Shown here one piece after another: positions 44,347 through 57,313 of a DNA stretch of 64,000 bases (positions are counted from its first letter, which is position 1; every line of letters begins with the position of its first letter). This DNA comes from Phycomyces blakesleeanus NRRL 1555(-) (Eukaryota; Mucoromycota; Mucoromycetes; Mucorales; Phycomycetaceae). A model generated the notes under the pieces. It saw nothing but the letters and a program-made list of their open reading frames with translations, did not search any database and was not told the DNA's origin. The DNA lies in contig NW_017265135.1 of NCBI RefSeq assembly GCF_001638985.1, positions 3,247,545 through 3,311,544 on the forward strand, written 5' to 3'. The position numbers were made by a program, and so were the translations under genes.

Positions 44347-45197
44347 TAATTGATTTTCGATGAAGTCGAGCCGTTAAATAACAAAAGCGAAAGAAAATGT
44401 GATAAATAGTAGTGAACACAATTAGCAGACAATTTATTTTAAAAATGTTGTCGAAATAATGAGACAAGAAGTTTGCAGTCAAAGCCTCTGACAAACAAAG
44501 AATGATCTAAAATACGCAGAAGTTGGTGTCTTTCTCTTTATAGAACTTAGAAAGCCATTTTTATCAATAATACAATGAGTAATACCTATGAAAGGAGAGG
44601 AAATTTACCTCAGATAGCACATCTAAAGTATAAGCGTATTGATCATCAGCCATAATGCAATAAAGTTGGTCAATAAAATAAAAATAAAAACCGTCCTTTG
44701 GAAACATGTAAGTTGTCTTTTCAAAAATTCGAAACTAATTATGTCTGAAACCGGAAACCCACCGTTTTGAAAAATTAAAAAAGCGCCTATTTAATAAATG
44801 TATTCCGAACTAAAGTGGTTAATCCCCGCTCGTTGGCATTGGGGCTAGTGTATTAAGGGGAATTCAACAGACTTATAGACTTTTATATTTATACTTTTGA
44901 GTTTGAATTACAGAAATTATTGGCTTAAATTAATTTAAGAACATGAAAGCCTATACAAAAAAAGTCTTTGAGCCAGGGCTTAAAGACTTTCATTTTATTA
45001 ATTTATCAGCAACCATATAAAATACCAACCATTATTGGGCACTAATTTAAACACAAAAGTTTAAATCTAAAAGTGTGTATATATAAAAAAAAGTGTTGAA
45101 ATCCCCTATTTCAATACTTTGTTTCTTGTTTTTTTGTTTTTGTTTTGGGGTCCTTTTTTCCCCCCTTTCTCTCTTTATACCGTTATTCGTTTGTTAA
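44347..45197. other. Spacer upstream of the MAP kinase kinase gene
   Basis: AT-rich. Around 44820-44870 there is a short GC-richer stretch with TAATCCCC and AAGGGGAATT arms that could pair. No gene recognised. The last 100 bases are T-rich promoter sequence. Confidence 0.35.
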
Positions 45198-46969
45198 ATG
45201 GACCAACTTGAAGAACGCCCTCAGTTTGCTCGCAAAGGAAAGCGTAATCCTGGCCTACGTCTTCCACCTCTTAATCCTGCCGCATCATCCACTTCACCTT
45301 CACCAAATGGCACATCACCGTCTTCATTTCGCGAACAACTAGGCAACATTGTCAACAATCGCCTCTCACCAATTGCACCGCCTGCGCCAGAAGAAGAAGT
45401 ATCTCTTGCAGCAAGTTATTTACAGTCGCACCAAACTCGCCCAATCCTTCCAGTACTCCGTGAACCTCCGTTACCCCCTCCCGTTTCTTCATCCTCCTCT
45501 TCGTCTTCCTCAGACCCTACTCACCATATGGAAGTCAAAGCTAGTGAGTTAGACACAATGGAGCGCCTGGGTGAGGGTGCGGCAGGTACAGTACGAAAAG
45601 TACTCCATCGACCCACGAATCGTATTATGGCCAAAAAGGTATACTTAAAAGCATTACGGATACGGAAAAGAGAAAGAAAACAGAGATAAGAATAAGAAGG
45701 ACAAAGTCGCGTCCTTGCTATTTTTGTGTGTATGTGAGTGGGTGTTTTGAATTAAATACTAAAAAATAAAGCTTATATTCATTAGTCAATCTCGACAGAT
45801 CCGGATCCGGCCGTTCAGCGCCAGATTCTCCGAGAACTTGCTTTCTTGAGAACCTGTAACTCACCCCACATCGTTTCATTCTACGGCGCATTCTTGGATG
45901 ACGGTGATACTACTGTCTCACTCTGCATGGAGTTTTGTGAGGCTGGAAGCTTGGAAGATATCTACAAAAGAGCAAGTTTACTTGGAGGTGTTATCGGAGA
46001 GCCTTTCTTGGCTCGGATTGCTGAATCAGTAAGTAGGGGAAAGATGTGTGTCAATTTGGATATAAAAAGACTTGCTGGTATTATGTATACATATATAACA
46101 TACCGTTTTACTACTATTTTTCTTTCAGGTGTGTAAAGGTCTTGTGTACCTGCATTCAAAGCGAGTTATTCATAGAGGTAATATTGTACAAGGTGCCCGT
46201 AATTATAATACAGCTGACAATTTCCCTTAAAGATATCAAGCCATCCAATATCCTTGTTACTCGATCGGGTGAAATTAAGTTGTGCGATTTTGGAGTATCA
46301 GGAGAATTGATCAACTCTGTTGCCCAAACCTTCACGGGAACCCAATATTACATGGCAGTAAGTTTATATTTATTTATTCATTTGTTTATTAATTCAATCC
46401 TCTATACATGCATGAATGCATGCACGCATATATTTTTGTACTTCAAAATGCCTAAACCTTGAAAAACATATTTTATATATCTACAGCCTGAGCGTATTCA
46501 AGGAAATGCTTATCAAGTCCAGTCTGATATCTGGTCTCTTGGTCTTACTCTTATCGAAGTCTCACAAAACTGCCCCGCCTTACCGCCCCCTGGACAGCCT
46601 CATCTGTCAATCTTTGAACTCCTTGATTTTATCGTACGCCAACCTGTTCCTGTAATTGAAGGCGCACACATTTCGGAAGAATGTAGAAACTTTGTAGCAG
46701 TTTGGTAAATCAATATTATTATTACTTCCTCTTTCTGTGCTCGTACACGTGTGTGTGTGTGTGTGTGTCTGTTTATTAGGTGATATAACTGGAAAAGAAA
46801 GAAAAACTAAAACCATTTTTTTTCTGTAAAAATATATAATAGTTTAACAAAGGATCCTCAATATCGACCAGGACCCAATAGAATGCTCGAACATCCCTTT
46901 ATTGCTCTGTGGGAGAATGTGGAAATGGACTTAGGCTCCTGGGTAAAGGAAGTATGGGGATGGGATTAA
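45198..46969 (+). CDS. MAP kinase kinase (MKK1/2-like)
   Basis: Dual-specificity kinase that phosphorylates a MAP kinase, most likely in the cell-wall-integrity branch. Six exons (45198-45638, 45786-46028, 46129-46177, 46233-46357, 46487-46704, 46843-46969) give 400 residues. The N-terminus carries a probable MAPK docking site ([13 protein letters not shown]), then Ser/Pro-rich linker. Kinase motifs are [14 protein letters not shown] (Gly loop), IMAKK (ATP Lys), [10 protein letters not shown] formed across an intron, [16 protein letters not shown] (activation loop with the Ser-x3-Thr pattern), GTQYYMAPERI and [12 protein letters not shown]. The kinase ends close to the C-terminus ([10 protein letters not shown]). 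Which yeast MKK it matches best (Mkk1/2, Ste7 or Pbs2) cannot be settled by eye. Confidence 0.9.
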
Positions 46970-47151
46970 AGTTAAAAGAAAAATAAGATGAAAAATAAAA
47001 TGGATTGGTTTCTGTCTAAGCCTGTATAAGAGATAACAAGTAAAATGGTAATAGTAATAGTGATAAAGATGGTAATAATGAGTTATAATAATAGTAAGAG
47101 TAATACTAAAAGAAGTATATACCCAAAGAGCAATCGTCTCCCTTTGTTTTT

Positions 47152-49257
47152 CTACCAATCTTCGTCATATATACCACTAACCACCTTGGCATCTACCATA
47201 TCTACACCAAAATGAACGCCTTTTGCTGATCTGGACAAATACACCGTTCGTTCTTTTCGCTCTCTTTTGTTACGAAATTGAGAAGGCTGTTGCTCAAGAC
47301 TAAAGTAACTCGGAGGCTCTTCTCCGGGTGTACGAGTCAAGTCATCTGTAATGGCTGCCATAGCTTCAATATCTCCATCTGTATCTTCTGGAGGTTCTTC
47401 CAATGAAGGTTCAAAAAAGAAAGGACTAGCTACAGAGTTTTGATAGTGCTCGACCATTGTTGCTCGTGGAACACGAAGTAACTGATCATACGGTAGGTTT
47501 GCGATTGTGATGGGAATTGCAAACTCGGATACATGGTTGGTTTTGAAGAGATGTCCGTGAGCAGTAGTAACTTGAAATAAGATGTCGTAGCGAACGCGTG
47601 TGTGGCGAGTTAAGAATGATGGCGATACGAGACGAGTGGGGATCTTAAAGGCGACGTGCTCAGATATATGTGTGTCCTTGAAAGGAACCGTGCCTTGAAG
47701 AACAACGCGCACATGGTCTCGAAAAGCGGTTCCCTGTTGAACCAGCATCTTTCCTTCGTGATGCTTGCGGAATTTATATTGAATTCCCACGCATTTGGTG
47801 TCAGCGTGAAGAATAGCAATAGTGAGCTGCAATCCGCAGGCTTCATCTGTTGTCAATATTTACAGTGAATAAATATATAGAAACATAATGGAAAAATTAA
47901 ATATTAAAAGCACAGAGACATTCTTGATTTTATCTTTACCTGGGCAGTAAGATTGACGATCCAATTTAGCTTGTACTTCGGCCAGAGGTGTACGCCTGTC
48001 CTTGACCAGTGTGGATTTGAAAATCCATTCCTTATCTGTTACAAATTATGATTCATTGGGGGTTGGGGGTATGTATTGAGGTGATAATATGAAGAACCCT
48101 GATATTCCTTTCATTTTTTTTCTCTTACCAGGGGTTGATATTAGTACTGGTCTGTATGGTGTTACATAATCTTTGCTCTTGAGGCTTGATTCTAGGCCAG
48201 GACCATCAATCTGAGTAGACCAAATGAATCGTATATGGAACCCTGCTGGTTCTTCAATACTAGGTGGATAATTACAATTTGGGAACTTGTTTTTTTTGAA
48301 GGTCGCATTTGATATTACGTTGTGAGCAAGGAATGAAATATTATAAAAAAAAGTATATCGATATATTCTTGGAATTACCTTTAATGCAAAAGGGTATGTA
48401 TATCGACCTGCATCCATCTCATCCCATCCACACTGCGAAAATGCTGCGTGAAGTATGTTACTTTAGAATAATACCTCTGAGCCCAATCACACTTCCTATT
48501 TATTTTTCTTATATTTAAACGTGATTGCTTTACCTGATCCATCATTCCCCCACAACTTCCATTCGGTCTCAAAGTATGTAGTAATCGCATGATTAATCCA
48601 TTCTCCCTTGCCATCTCCATTCGTATCATCTACTCTCACCATAGCCGATTCTACCCCTTTAAACTATAGGTATATATATATAGGCTGTTATGATATAGCT
48701 GTAACCAAAATTATGGTGGGGTAACCTGCCTTGACCCGAATCCGTGTAGCCAAAATTCGTTCTTGTAAATCCAATACCACTCTACCTGCCAAGGAATAAA
48801 TAATTAATCAATGAATGCATAAAAGAATGAAATGTTATATATATATATATATGGTGCCTCATATTATAGTCAATGAATTTGCAAAGCCCATGGCTCTCAT
48901 AAAAGTGATATCAATGCTGAATCCATTCTAACCTCTTATTATACGGTCCGGACGTATAATTACATGTGTTCCACCTTCAAACTCTATACCAATCGTCGAA
49001 GGCGGTACATCTATAGGGAGATGAACAGATTCTTTGCTGCGACTATCGTGTGAATTCCCATGAAAAAATGATATTAACGAGGGACCGACGGAAGGTGCGC
49101 TAGTGGATAATGATGGTGCTGGTACAAAAGAGGTTGAGGTATGATCACCTGCACGTGAAATTGGAATTGCGTTGCGTCCAATGTGGTTATGAGAAGGAGG
49201 AGGAGCACTGGGTGTATTGGTAGATACGGAAGCTGCTCTTGCTCTGCCTTGGTACAT
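47152..49257 (-). CDS. Alpha-arrestin (ART-type trafficking adaptor)
   Basis: Arrestin-fold adaptor that links membrane transporters to a Rsp5/NEDD4 ubiquitin ligase. Seven exons (49257-48933, 48785-48730, 48663-48534, 48443-48379, 48285-48129, 48035-47940, 47846-47152) give 507 residues. The N-terminus is Ser/Pro-rich. The arrestin N domain has RVVLDLQERI, IRVK joined to FKGVESAMVRV, YTYPFALK and PPSIEEPAGFHIRFIW. The C domain has LQLTIAILHADTKC, HVRVVLQGTVPFKD and FAIPITIANLP. A PPSY motif (EEPPSYFSL) near the C-terminus is the expected ligase-binding site. Intron 2 needs a GC donor (AAG|GCAGGT) to keep the arrestin-typical IRVKFKG. Which ART is the closest orthologue is not clear. Confidence 0.82.
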
Positions 49258-49533
49258 GTTTTATGTTTATTATAATATAGTCAGTTAATATCAATAGAGA
49301 GGGAGAAAGAGAAAGAGAAAGAAAAATGATCCTCGGAATTTTGTATATGCATATGTAGAACTGTATGTAAATATTATTGATATTGATATTGATATTATTA
49401 CCGCTGTTTTTATTATTCATTTATCATAACCTGTCCACTGCACATAGAATACGAACAAAAACGAAATTCAAGTACGATTTTCAGTCAACCTAGACAGGAT
49501 AACAAAACTCATTTTTGATCGCCAATTTTTACT

Positions 49534-49564
<31 letters not shown>

Positions 49565-49649
49565 TAACGTTTGGCACTCTCTGTATAATAATAAAATGCA
49601 TTTTATTTTATTAAACATTAAGAGTTCTATCTAAATTATTATGCTCGAA
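49258..49649. other. Spacer between alpha-arrestin and methyltransferase genes
   Basis: AT-rich, with GATATT and TTTA repeats. No gene seen. Confidence 0.4.
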
Positions 49650-50782
49650 TTATGGTACAGGTTCACATTTACGTAATTTTACAAGAAAGGCCGTGTGGCC
49701 TCGCACATCAAAATTCTTTGGTCGACACACCCAGGCAAGTGCTTCGCTTGCACCTGTATCAACGACAGTAGATTCAGCTTCAGCTTCAACTGGATTCTCA
49801 GTATTTTCCCCGGCGACTTGTGCATCATCTAGAGTGTTTTGTACAGGATTTGCAGAATTTGTAGCAGATACTGCAGCTGCAGCTGCAACACGACTTCGAA
49901 TCTGCGTTGCACGGATCTCCCACGATTTCCATTCCACTTCTATACAATCTTCCATTACCAGATGCTGTCCTCGCAGTTGGCCTGCCAGCTGGAGAACCTG
50001 GGTCATATTGGGAAGATAGCACACCAAAAAACGGTCATTGCGCAAGTATGGTAGCAGCACAGGCCATGCCAGATTGGGTTCTGGCATGTCAAGGATAAGC
50101 CCATCATAACACTCTTTTGTGCCAACTTCAGATACTTTTTCCATAACTGATCCGTGGTGGAACGCAATTGTTGGCAAGTACCGTCCACGGTTGAACCGGG
50201 CAACATGCTTTTCGGCTGTGCGCGCGTGAGGTTCTCTTATTTCAAATGTATCAACCTTGCCTTCTTGTCCAACAGCTCTGGCTAAGTGTAAGGTAAGCGC
50301 CCCATTTCCGGTGCCAGCTTCAAGAACACGATGGCCCGGTTCAATATCCAACATTTGGACCTATTATTACAAGGAAAGAAAAGAAAAATATATATGTATC
50401 CATGTATACGTACACACATGTATATATATATTATATTTGAGAATCTTACAATTGCAGAAGCGTCCTTTGGATAAATAGGTGTACATGCTCTGGGTACATT
50501 GAGAACATACTCTTCTAAAGTTGGGAAATGCAACATGTATCCGGTGTTTCCCTTGTGTGCTCGTATAATTGTACGTGCAGGTTTGTCGATCACATCTGCA
50601 TGGGAAATAATTGCACCCTTGATGTCACGCTTGGAATCTACCTCCAGGGGTCCAACAAAGAATTTTTTGCTGTTTCTGACATCACGAAGCATGCAAAAAT
50701 CACCAGCCTGAAATGTGCTGTGGTGAGCCTTTTGAAGGTAGCGCCATTGGTGAGAAATGCGACGTAAAGATCCAGACGACAT
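49650..50782 (-). CDS. tRNA m1A58 methyltransferase, TRM61-like, probably mitochondrial
   Basis: SAM-dependent enzyme of the TRM61/TRMT61B group that methylates N1 of adenine 58 in tRNA. Exons 50782-50450 and 50360-49650 give 347 residues. The N-terminus (SSGSLRRISHQWRYLQKAHH) is basic and lacks acids, which suggests mitochondrial import. The N-terminal barrel includes GNTGYMLHFPTLEEYVLNV. The Rossmann core has IVQMLDIEPGHRVLEAGTGN formed across the intron, GALTLHLARAVG, VDTFEIREPHARTAEKHV and the catalytic-site motif LILDMPEPN. A Val/Ala/Glu-rich insert lies at about residues 265-315, before the final WVCRPKNF and HTAFLVKLRK. The cytosolic Trm61 works with Trm6; a form with a presequence is expected to act alone. 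The target base is inferred from family. Confidence 0.85.
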
Positions 50783-53214
50783 AATAAATTTGAGTGAATT
50801 TGAACACACAGGCACACACACACACACACCAATAGTGTTTTTTTTTGGCTGAGGTTAATTACAAATATACAGTGCCTCCAAACTTAAGGAACAACGTTAA
50901 TCTCAAATGGTTTTCTGTAAGTCACAGCCAATTCAGCCAATAAAATGTATAATCTACAAAAAAAGAAAGAAAGAGAAAATGTAAAAGTATGATTTCTGGG
51001 CAAACCCACTTAAAAAGCTTTATTTTTTTTTATCGTAGATATCGAGTTTGCGCTCAATAATTACTCTATTAAGTTGTAGTAACTTGATACGTGCTGTAAT
51101 TCCATAAAATAGAAAATGATCCAATTTGCTTTAAGAATTGTGGCTTGCAGAAAAGTAACTGTGGTTAACTTTCTTGCTATATTTTGGTTTACAAACAAAT
51201 GCCAATATTATTAGTAATGCTAGATATTATTGTGCTTTGAGTATATATTTCCAAGACTTGAAGATCGGATACTATGTCTAATTCCATTTAACTGACCCAC
51301 TGACAGCAGAGCTTTTGTTAAAAATGGCTAATGAAGTCATAAATAATTACCCAAACCCATGATGTACGGGAACAGCGATCTTACGGTCACGACGTTTCCA
51401 AGATGGGATTGAGTATTTCCAGTTAGAGTATAACATTTCGAAGTAGTATTCTGGACAAATATTTATTACACCCAGATGTATATACATATATTTATGGTCA
51501 AAAACGTTCCAAACCCTGCAAAAAAAGCGGTTTTCTCCCAATTCTATAAAGAGAGTAGATAAAACAGCATCTTCAGATCCAAGAAGAGGGTCTGGGAGAC
51601 TTAAGAGATTGATGAAAGAACAGAAAGACACTTTGTGCAAGTAACTCAAAAGGACTCCTTGTCTCATATTCTAGGCTGGGAGGCTCCTTTAAGAAGGTGA
51701 AAATATTCGTCTGTACAAAAACAACAATTAGCTGTCTCAGGCATTTGGGCCTTGAATCATATATCGCAGCCCATAACCCAGTTTTAATAGAAAGCTAGAA
51801 GAAAATACAGTTGTATTGGGTTTGTGAGAACATCAATTAGATAAATAACCAGTAGAAAGTTGTAGTATAGTCCGATGAATTAAGATTTATAGTCAAAGGT
51901 AATGATAAAGAAAATAGCTATTAGAAGAGTTGACGAAAGGTATAAAGTAAAAAAAAAAATATCATCGAGAGAACCAAGTGAGAGAATAGTAATTTGATTA
52001 TTCTTAGCTGTTTTTGGCCCAGTGGTCTTGGGCTTTTGATGTTCCTATATGGCAACGTAAGAAAAACCAACTATGCGAGCACTTTGGCTTCGAACATTCC
52101 TCACTTTGTTTCACAATCCTTTAAGGAAACAAAGCTGGTATTTTGTGTTCCAAGAAGTCACTTCCAGATATCATATTAGCTCTTATTTGAAATGGTATAA
52201 ATACAGTAATGAGCATCTCTGATGGGGCTTTGAGAGAGGTATGAGTGATTAGAGGGGTCACATCAACAAAATTAATCATTTTAAATCTGCCATTCAACGA
52301 GAGTGGCAAAGAATAGGCGCCAAACTGGCATAAACTTTGGTAGGAAGTATGCAATATCGATGTTGGGCTCTGTAATTGAAGCCAAGGGAGGTCATACTAA
52401 GCATTGATACTTTTACTTATTTTTATTCTTTAATGGTACACGTGTATATTATCTTGAATTTGAATTTTGCATGCTTTAGCTATTACTACTGACGAGTCGC
52501 TTCATGTTGAATATATACTTTGCTTTCCAATGAGTTCTTGTTTGGGTGGGCTCAGAGATCGAAACGTTTTTGACTGTGGTTGTAAAAATAGCAGCAGAAG
52601 CGAAAAGAAAATGTTGACATGTCTGACATTGTATGGAGGAATAATGGGAAACTTATAATAAATACAGCACCTGTAATATTATCGTTTATACCGTTCTACA
52701 CTTTTCTATTACTTGTAAAGAAGACGCTTTAACACATCATGGTATTTGTGCATTCTTAAAATGTTAAAATCTGTTAATCGAGATTTCAAATCCAACATTT
52801 GATTGTTTGAGGAGCTGCCCTCAATATTAAAACCTCATAACTCAGATATGGAGGCAGAGTATAGTTTCTTTTCTTGATTATTATTGTCCTGCTTAAATAC
52901 ATAATGTATTAAGAGAAAAAAGATGTGTAAATGATACAATATATACATATACATATGTGTTTGTAAAGCATATTCGAGTGATTGTTTTTTGATGTATAGT
53001 TTCTGGGTTGGTTTGTGTGTGTTTGTATGTTGTCTGTATGTTGTGCGTGTGTGTGTAGGTTTGTTGTGGGTAAAATGGTTAAAGGGAGGGAATAAGGTAA
53101 ATGCTAAAGAAATTGAAAAAGGTAAAGTAGTGAAACAAACTAATATTACTTTCTTTTTCTATTTCTATTTCTATCTTTTCTCTCTCTCTTTCTCTCTTTC
53201 TGTCTCTTTCTCTA
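50783..53214. other. Gene-poor stretch with possible transposon remains
   Basis: About 2.4 kb. At 50873 TACAGTGCCTCCAAACTTAA resembles the ends of Tc1/mariner elements (TA then CAGTG). I could not find a matching inverted end or a transposase core. Minus-strand open stretches at 51347-51667 and 52121-52354 have coding-like composition but no family I know. Microsatellites (GT, TA) occupy 52930-53070. No convincing gene. Confidence 0.35.
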
Positions 53215-54664
53215 CTAGAGTAAAGAAGGCTCATCTATAGATTTCTTGATCTTGAGTAGAATGCTGGTCTTCCAATTATCGAGTTTTGTCATTTGATCGA
53301 ATTCATAGACTTTTTGAGTGAACAATTGGGTATCGTCTTCTTCAATACATTCCAGAATACCCTGAAATAACAAACATTCATACACAAAGATAAAGGAAAA
53401 AAGAAAGAGAAAAAAGAAAGAGAACATTGTAAATTTATTTATTGATTTATTTAGCAATATCCAGATACATATGTGTATGTACAAATACATTGGTTTTGTG
53501 TACTGCTTTACCTGTAAAAACTGGTATTCACGTGTACTTTCAAAGGTAACATCCAGGTTGCAATACTTTTCAAGCGCCTGATGAGAACTGACCATATCCT
53601 AAAAATGAATTTAAGCATAATTGTGACAAGTACCCCTCCACAAACATACACTCCATATATATGTTTCCCTTTAAGATATATATATATATATATGAATAAC
53701 TTTACCCCAATACAGAAATGACAAAGACCAGCCTTTAGGAAATATTCTTTGAGGGACCATTTGGTCAGTGGATTGTCCATAGAAGCTGTTGCAACAGTCT
53801 CAAACTTTTCTATAGCCGCTTTATACTGTTCTAGTTGTGCAGCAAAATGAGCTACTTTTAACAAGCACTTATTAACCATTCTATAAAACACAAAAAAAGT
53901 AAAATCAAAGGATCACGGTTTCCATTATCTGTTAGTTTTCCTTCAAAAATAAAATATTCGAATGCATTTGATATATATATATATATATATTGGTGTACTT
54001 ACGCCTGGGAATCATCAGCAATATACATTTGAGCAGCCTCTTCCCAGTGCTCCATTGCTCTTTCAAGATCAACAATATCAGACTCATAAATTTCTGCCAT
54101 TTCCTGATGATGTTTAGCGGCATTTCTAAAATGTGCCCCGTTCTTATCGATCACAGTTGCCTCTTGGAGAGCATCGATAGCAGCTTATTATATACATACA
54201 TATATACAGTATTGTGGGTGTGGATATACAAAAGATAAGTAAATATTTATTTACAGACAGAAATACATACGTATACACACACATATATATATATATATAT
54301 GTGCGTGTATTTGTGTCTATAAATATTTTTATGTGTACCTTGGCTATCGTTCTTTTTGAAGCACTTTGCAGCATGTTCATATGCTTTTGAAGCCTCGTAT
54401 AGTAGATCTGGAGTTTTTCGGTAAAGTTCAGCTGCCTTTAGAAAACACTTGCCGGCCTCGGACCCTGATAATTACAAGTAAGATTCCGTAACTTCTAATG
54501 CCATTTGAATACTTACATCCCTGTGCCAGCCTGAATGTATTACCGGCTTTTTCATATAATTCGGCTGCTTCTTCCTGTTTGCTGGTGCTGCTTGCAAACC
54601 ATGACCAGCCATTCAACTTTTTTTCAGCTTGGAGTAGAACTTCATTCGCTTGACGTTCGGACAT
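53215..54664 (-). CDS. SEC17: Alpha-SNAP (SEC17), SNARE disassembly
   Basis: Adaptor that binds SNARE complexes and activates NSF/Sec18 after membrane fusion. Six exons (54664-54517, 54464-54339, 54183-54003, 53880-53706, 53598-53512, 53361-53215) give 287 residues, close to the usual 290. It is built of TPR-like helices: ADxLxxAEKK-like start [106 protein letters not shown] and the C-terminal [20 protein letters not shown] that contacts [15 protein letters not shown] marks the membrane loop. The splice at exon 1/2 gives GWSEAGKCF and is the least certain. Confidence 0.93.
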
Positions 54665-55413
54665 TGATGACAGAAAAATGAGTTTCCAAAAACTTGATAT
54701 TAAAGAAAGAAAAAAGATAGAAATAAATGTAGTTGAAAAAGAGAAATATAAAGCCGGAGTTATAGAAAGAGATAGAGAAAGAAGAGTGAAAAAGAAAGAA
54801 AGAAAGAGAGAGAGAAAAGTTTAAAATGAAATAAAATAAAATATTAATATTAAAATATTCGTACGTCACTTTGGTTGCCCTTGATGGCCAAGCAAGTCTA
54901 TTTAACCCTCCCCTGTCTACCTCTGTTTTGTCTTTATTTACTAAGTATATGAGCACATATCTGATCTATAGTCTAAAGAAACGCACACTCTGAGATTGAC
55001 CTGAAATTATGCTGAATATCAATCTTATCAGTTACAGCCTTTTTATTCGGATAAAGAAGCATTAATTAGCCCCAGTCATAAAGTCTAGTTTTATCTTCCT
55101 CTCTCTCTCTCTCTCATGTATATATATATGTATATGTGTATACATAAAGAAAGAGACAAAAAAATACAGCCATTAAACTGTGCATTTCCCAAAAAAAATG
55201 GTTTTCTTATTTATGATCCAATTGGTTAAAGTCATAATGCCCTTTCTTATTTCTTATTTCTTTTTATGCTTTTTGGCACAAACCACCATCAGGTTGTATT
55301 CAATTACCGCAGACGCGTCACCCAGACATGCTTTTTACTTGCTTTTATTTGATATGGTTCTTTTACTTTTTTTGGTCTTATTCTTTTTGATCATCTCTAT
55401 TTAGTTTGTAATA
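54665..55413. other. Divergent spacer between SEC17 and RPN13
   Basis: A GA-rich tract at 54780-54815, a CT run near 55100 and TA repeats. A hydrophobic plus-strand open stretch at 55180-55404 sits in the probable RPN13 5' leader and is not supported as a gene. Confidence 0.4.
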
Positions 55414-57213
55414 ATGAGCTTTTTTTCAACAGCTCAACCAGTCAGTCATCTTGTCCAGTTTAATGCTGGAAAGTGTATCCGCCGAGATAATATGCTTGCA
55501 CCCGATGTCCGTAAGGGGTACGTTCTTTACAAAGACTATATTCTAGACTCATCTCATTGAACTTTGTGTAGCACCATTTATATGGATCAAGTAAATTGAG
55601 ATCCCACCACTTGAATTAAAACATGCTCACTCTAATACATTTTCCTTTATCTACCCAACAGAGCGACGACCAGTTGATGCATTTCTACTGGAAAGAGCGC
55701 AAAGCCAGTACCGCTGAAGAAGTAAAGATCAACCATTAAAATATTATAGTTTTACATGGTACAAAATGTGTGTGTGTGTATATATGTGCGCGTTTAATCT
55801 AAGAAGACTCTCTCTATATTTTTTATTATATTATATTCTATTTGATTTGATTTGCTTTGATTTAATTTAATTTAATTATATTATGTATTATATTATGTGT
55901 TATACGTATATCTGCCTTGTCTTGTCTTGTCTTGTCTTGTCTTGTCTTGTCTTGTTCTCTTGGTTACATACACATAAAAGGATCTCATCATTTTCCCTGA
56001 AGAAGCAGAATTGGTTAAAGTCGAGGAATGTACTACTGGTCGTGTGTATCTGCTCAAGTTTAGATCCTCGAACCAAAAGCTGTTCTTTTGGATGCAGGAC
56101 AAAAACGAAGACAAGGACAAGGAACTTGTTGAACGTGTGAACCAGTTGATCAACGATCCACAAAGTTATATGGATTCTGCAGGTGATTTAGACTTTGGAG
56201 GTGAATCTCCTTCAGACCTCCTGCAGATTCTCGGTGATGGTCATGGTAATATAAGTTAGTATACCTACATACCTACATATGTGTAGATAACATTAGTACT
56301 TCTTCTCTAAGAATGAAGGAATGAATGAAAAGCTAATTGGTATTTTATATTTCTCGGGATAAATCAATTGTTTTTTTTTCTAGATATCAATATGACACAA
56401 GAAAACTTGTTGCAATTCCTTCAGTCGGCTGGAAACCTGGGGTAATAAGAAACAAGGGTTAAACAGGTGGTGTGCAAAAATATCATTATGGCGCTCACAT
56501 TATTATTATTATTATTATCATTATTATTATCATTATTATTGTCTTCTTTTTCTCGGGGTGAAAGGGGTAGTCTATCATCCCCTCTCCAGGCTGACGGTCT
56601 TCCGGATGCCTTGATGTCCGGTCTCCGTGGAGAAAACGGAACTCTTTCTGAAGCTAACCTTGCAGAGCTGCGTCGAGTTATGGAGCAAACCAGAGAAGCA
56701 GGTAAACCGCTTACTATAGGATATTTTATTAAGCATATATATATACCTTACTACTATTAATGATTTATTGACGAGTCTCTCTTTTTTTTAAAAAAAATGC
56801 ACAATCTATAGAGGGCGAGCCTCAGGCACTCCGATTGACTACTAGCGATGCAGTATCCCCTGAAGCTCTTTTTCCTCTCTTAAAATACGATGCTATGCGA
56901 TTGGCCTTGTTCCCCTTTGTTCGCCAGAGCCCTAGTTCGACAGAAGAAGTTCGTCAAATTTCACAAAGCACAGATTTCTATCATGCTCTTTATACATTAA
57001 ATGCTGCATTAGCCAATGGAGATCTTGACCATCTTGCCACTCGATTGGAGGCAGAAGATCACAGTTAGTATTATAAAATAATCATCTACACGCGTCTTTC
57101 ATGACTAATTTTGTTTTTGTTTTTCCATAGACATCGAGTCATTCTTGCGTGCTCTGGAAAGACAAGCAAAGCGTCAAGAAGAGGATGATGATGCTATGGA
57201 CGAATATGAATAA
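55414..57213 (+). CDS. RPN13: RPN13/ADRM1, proteasome ubiquitin receptor with DEUBAD domain
   Basis: Binds ubiquitin on the 19S proteasome and, through its C-terminal domain, the UCH37-type deubiquitinase. Eight exons (55414-55517, 55572-55590, 55662-55721, 55981-56245, 56384-56441, 56565-56701, 56812-57063, 57131-57213) give 325 residues. The Pru domain has LVQFNAGKCIRRDN, then IYMDQ, DDQLMHFYWKER, DLIIFPEEAELVKV, RVYLLKFRSSNQKLFFWMQD and VERVNQLINDP. The C-terminal DEUBAD domain has ALRLTTSDAVSPEALFPLL, FPFVRQSPSS, TDFYHALYTLNAALANGD and FLRALERQAKRQEEDDDAM with the acidic end DEYE. Budding yeast Rpn13 lacks DEUBAD, so this fungus keeps the ancestral form. Confidence 0.93.
55916..55955. repeat. 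(CTTGT)8 microsatellite in an RPN13 intron
   Basis: Eight perfect pentanucleotide units just before the exon 4 acceptor. Likely polymorphic. Confidence 0.9.
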
Positions 57214-57313
57214 AATATATATATGAACTGCCTTAGAAAAAATGTTTTTATTGTCAGGTTGAATTGCGTTTTCTTTAATGATATATTAAGGATGCTGGTA
57301 TATTGCGCAACTG

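Noticed and set aside
44820..44870. Hairpin-like stretch with TAATCCCC and GGGGAATT considered as a tRNA or 5S fragment
   Set aside because: No T-loop, anticodon arm or box A/B pattern could be laid out.
51347..51667. Minus-strand open frame of 106 codons as a transposase piece
   Set aside because: No DDE or helix-turn-helix motif can be recognised and the flanks are AT spacer.
55180..55404. Hydrophobic 74-codon plus-strand frame before RPN13
   Set aside because: T-rich leader DNA naturally encodes Phe and Leu runs; no family or splice evidence.
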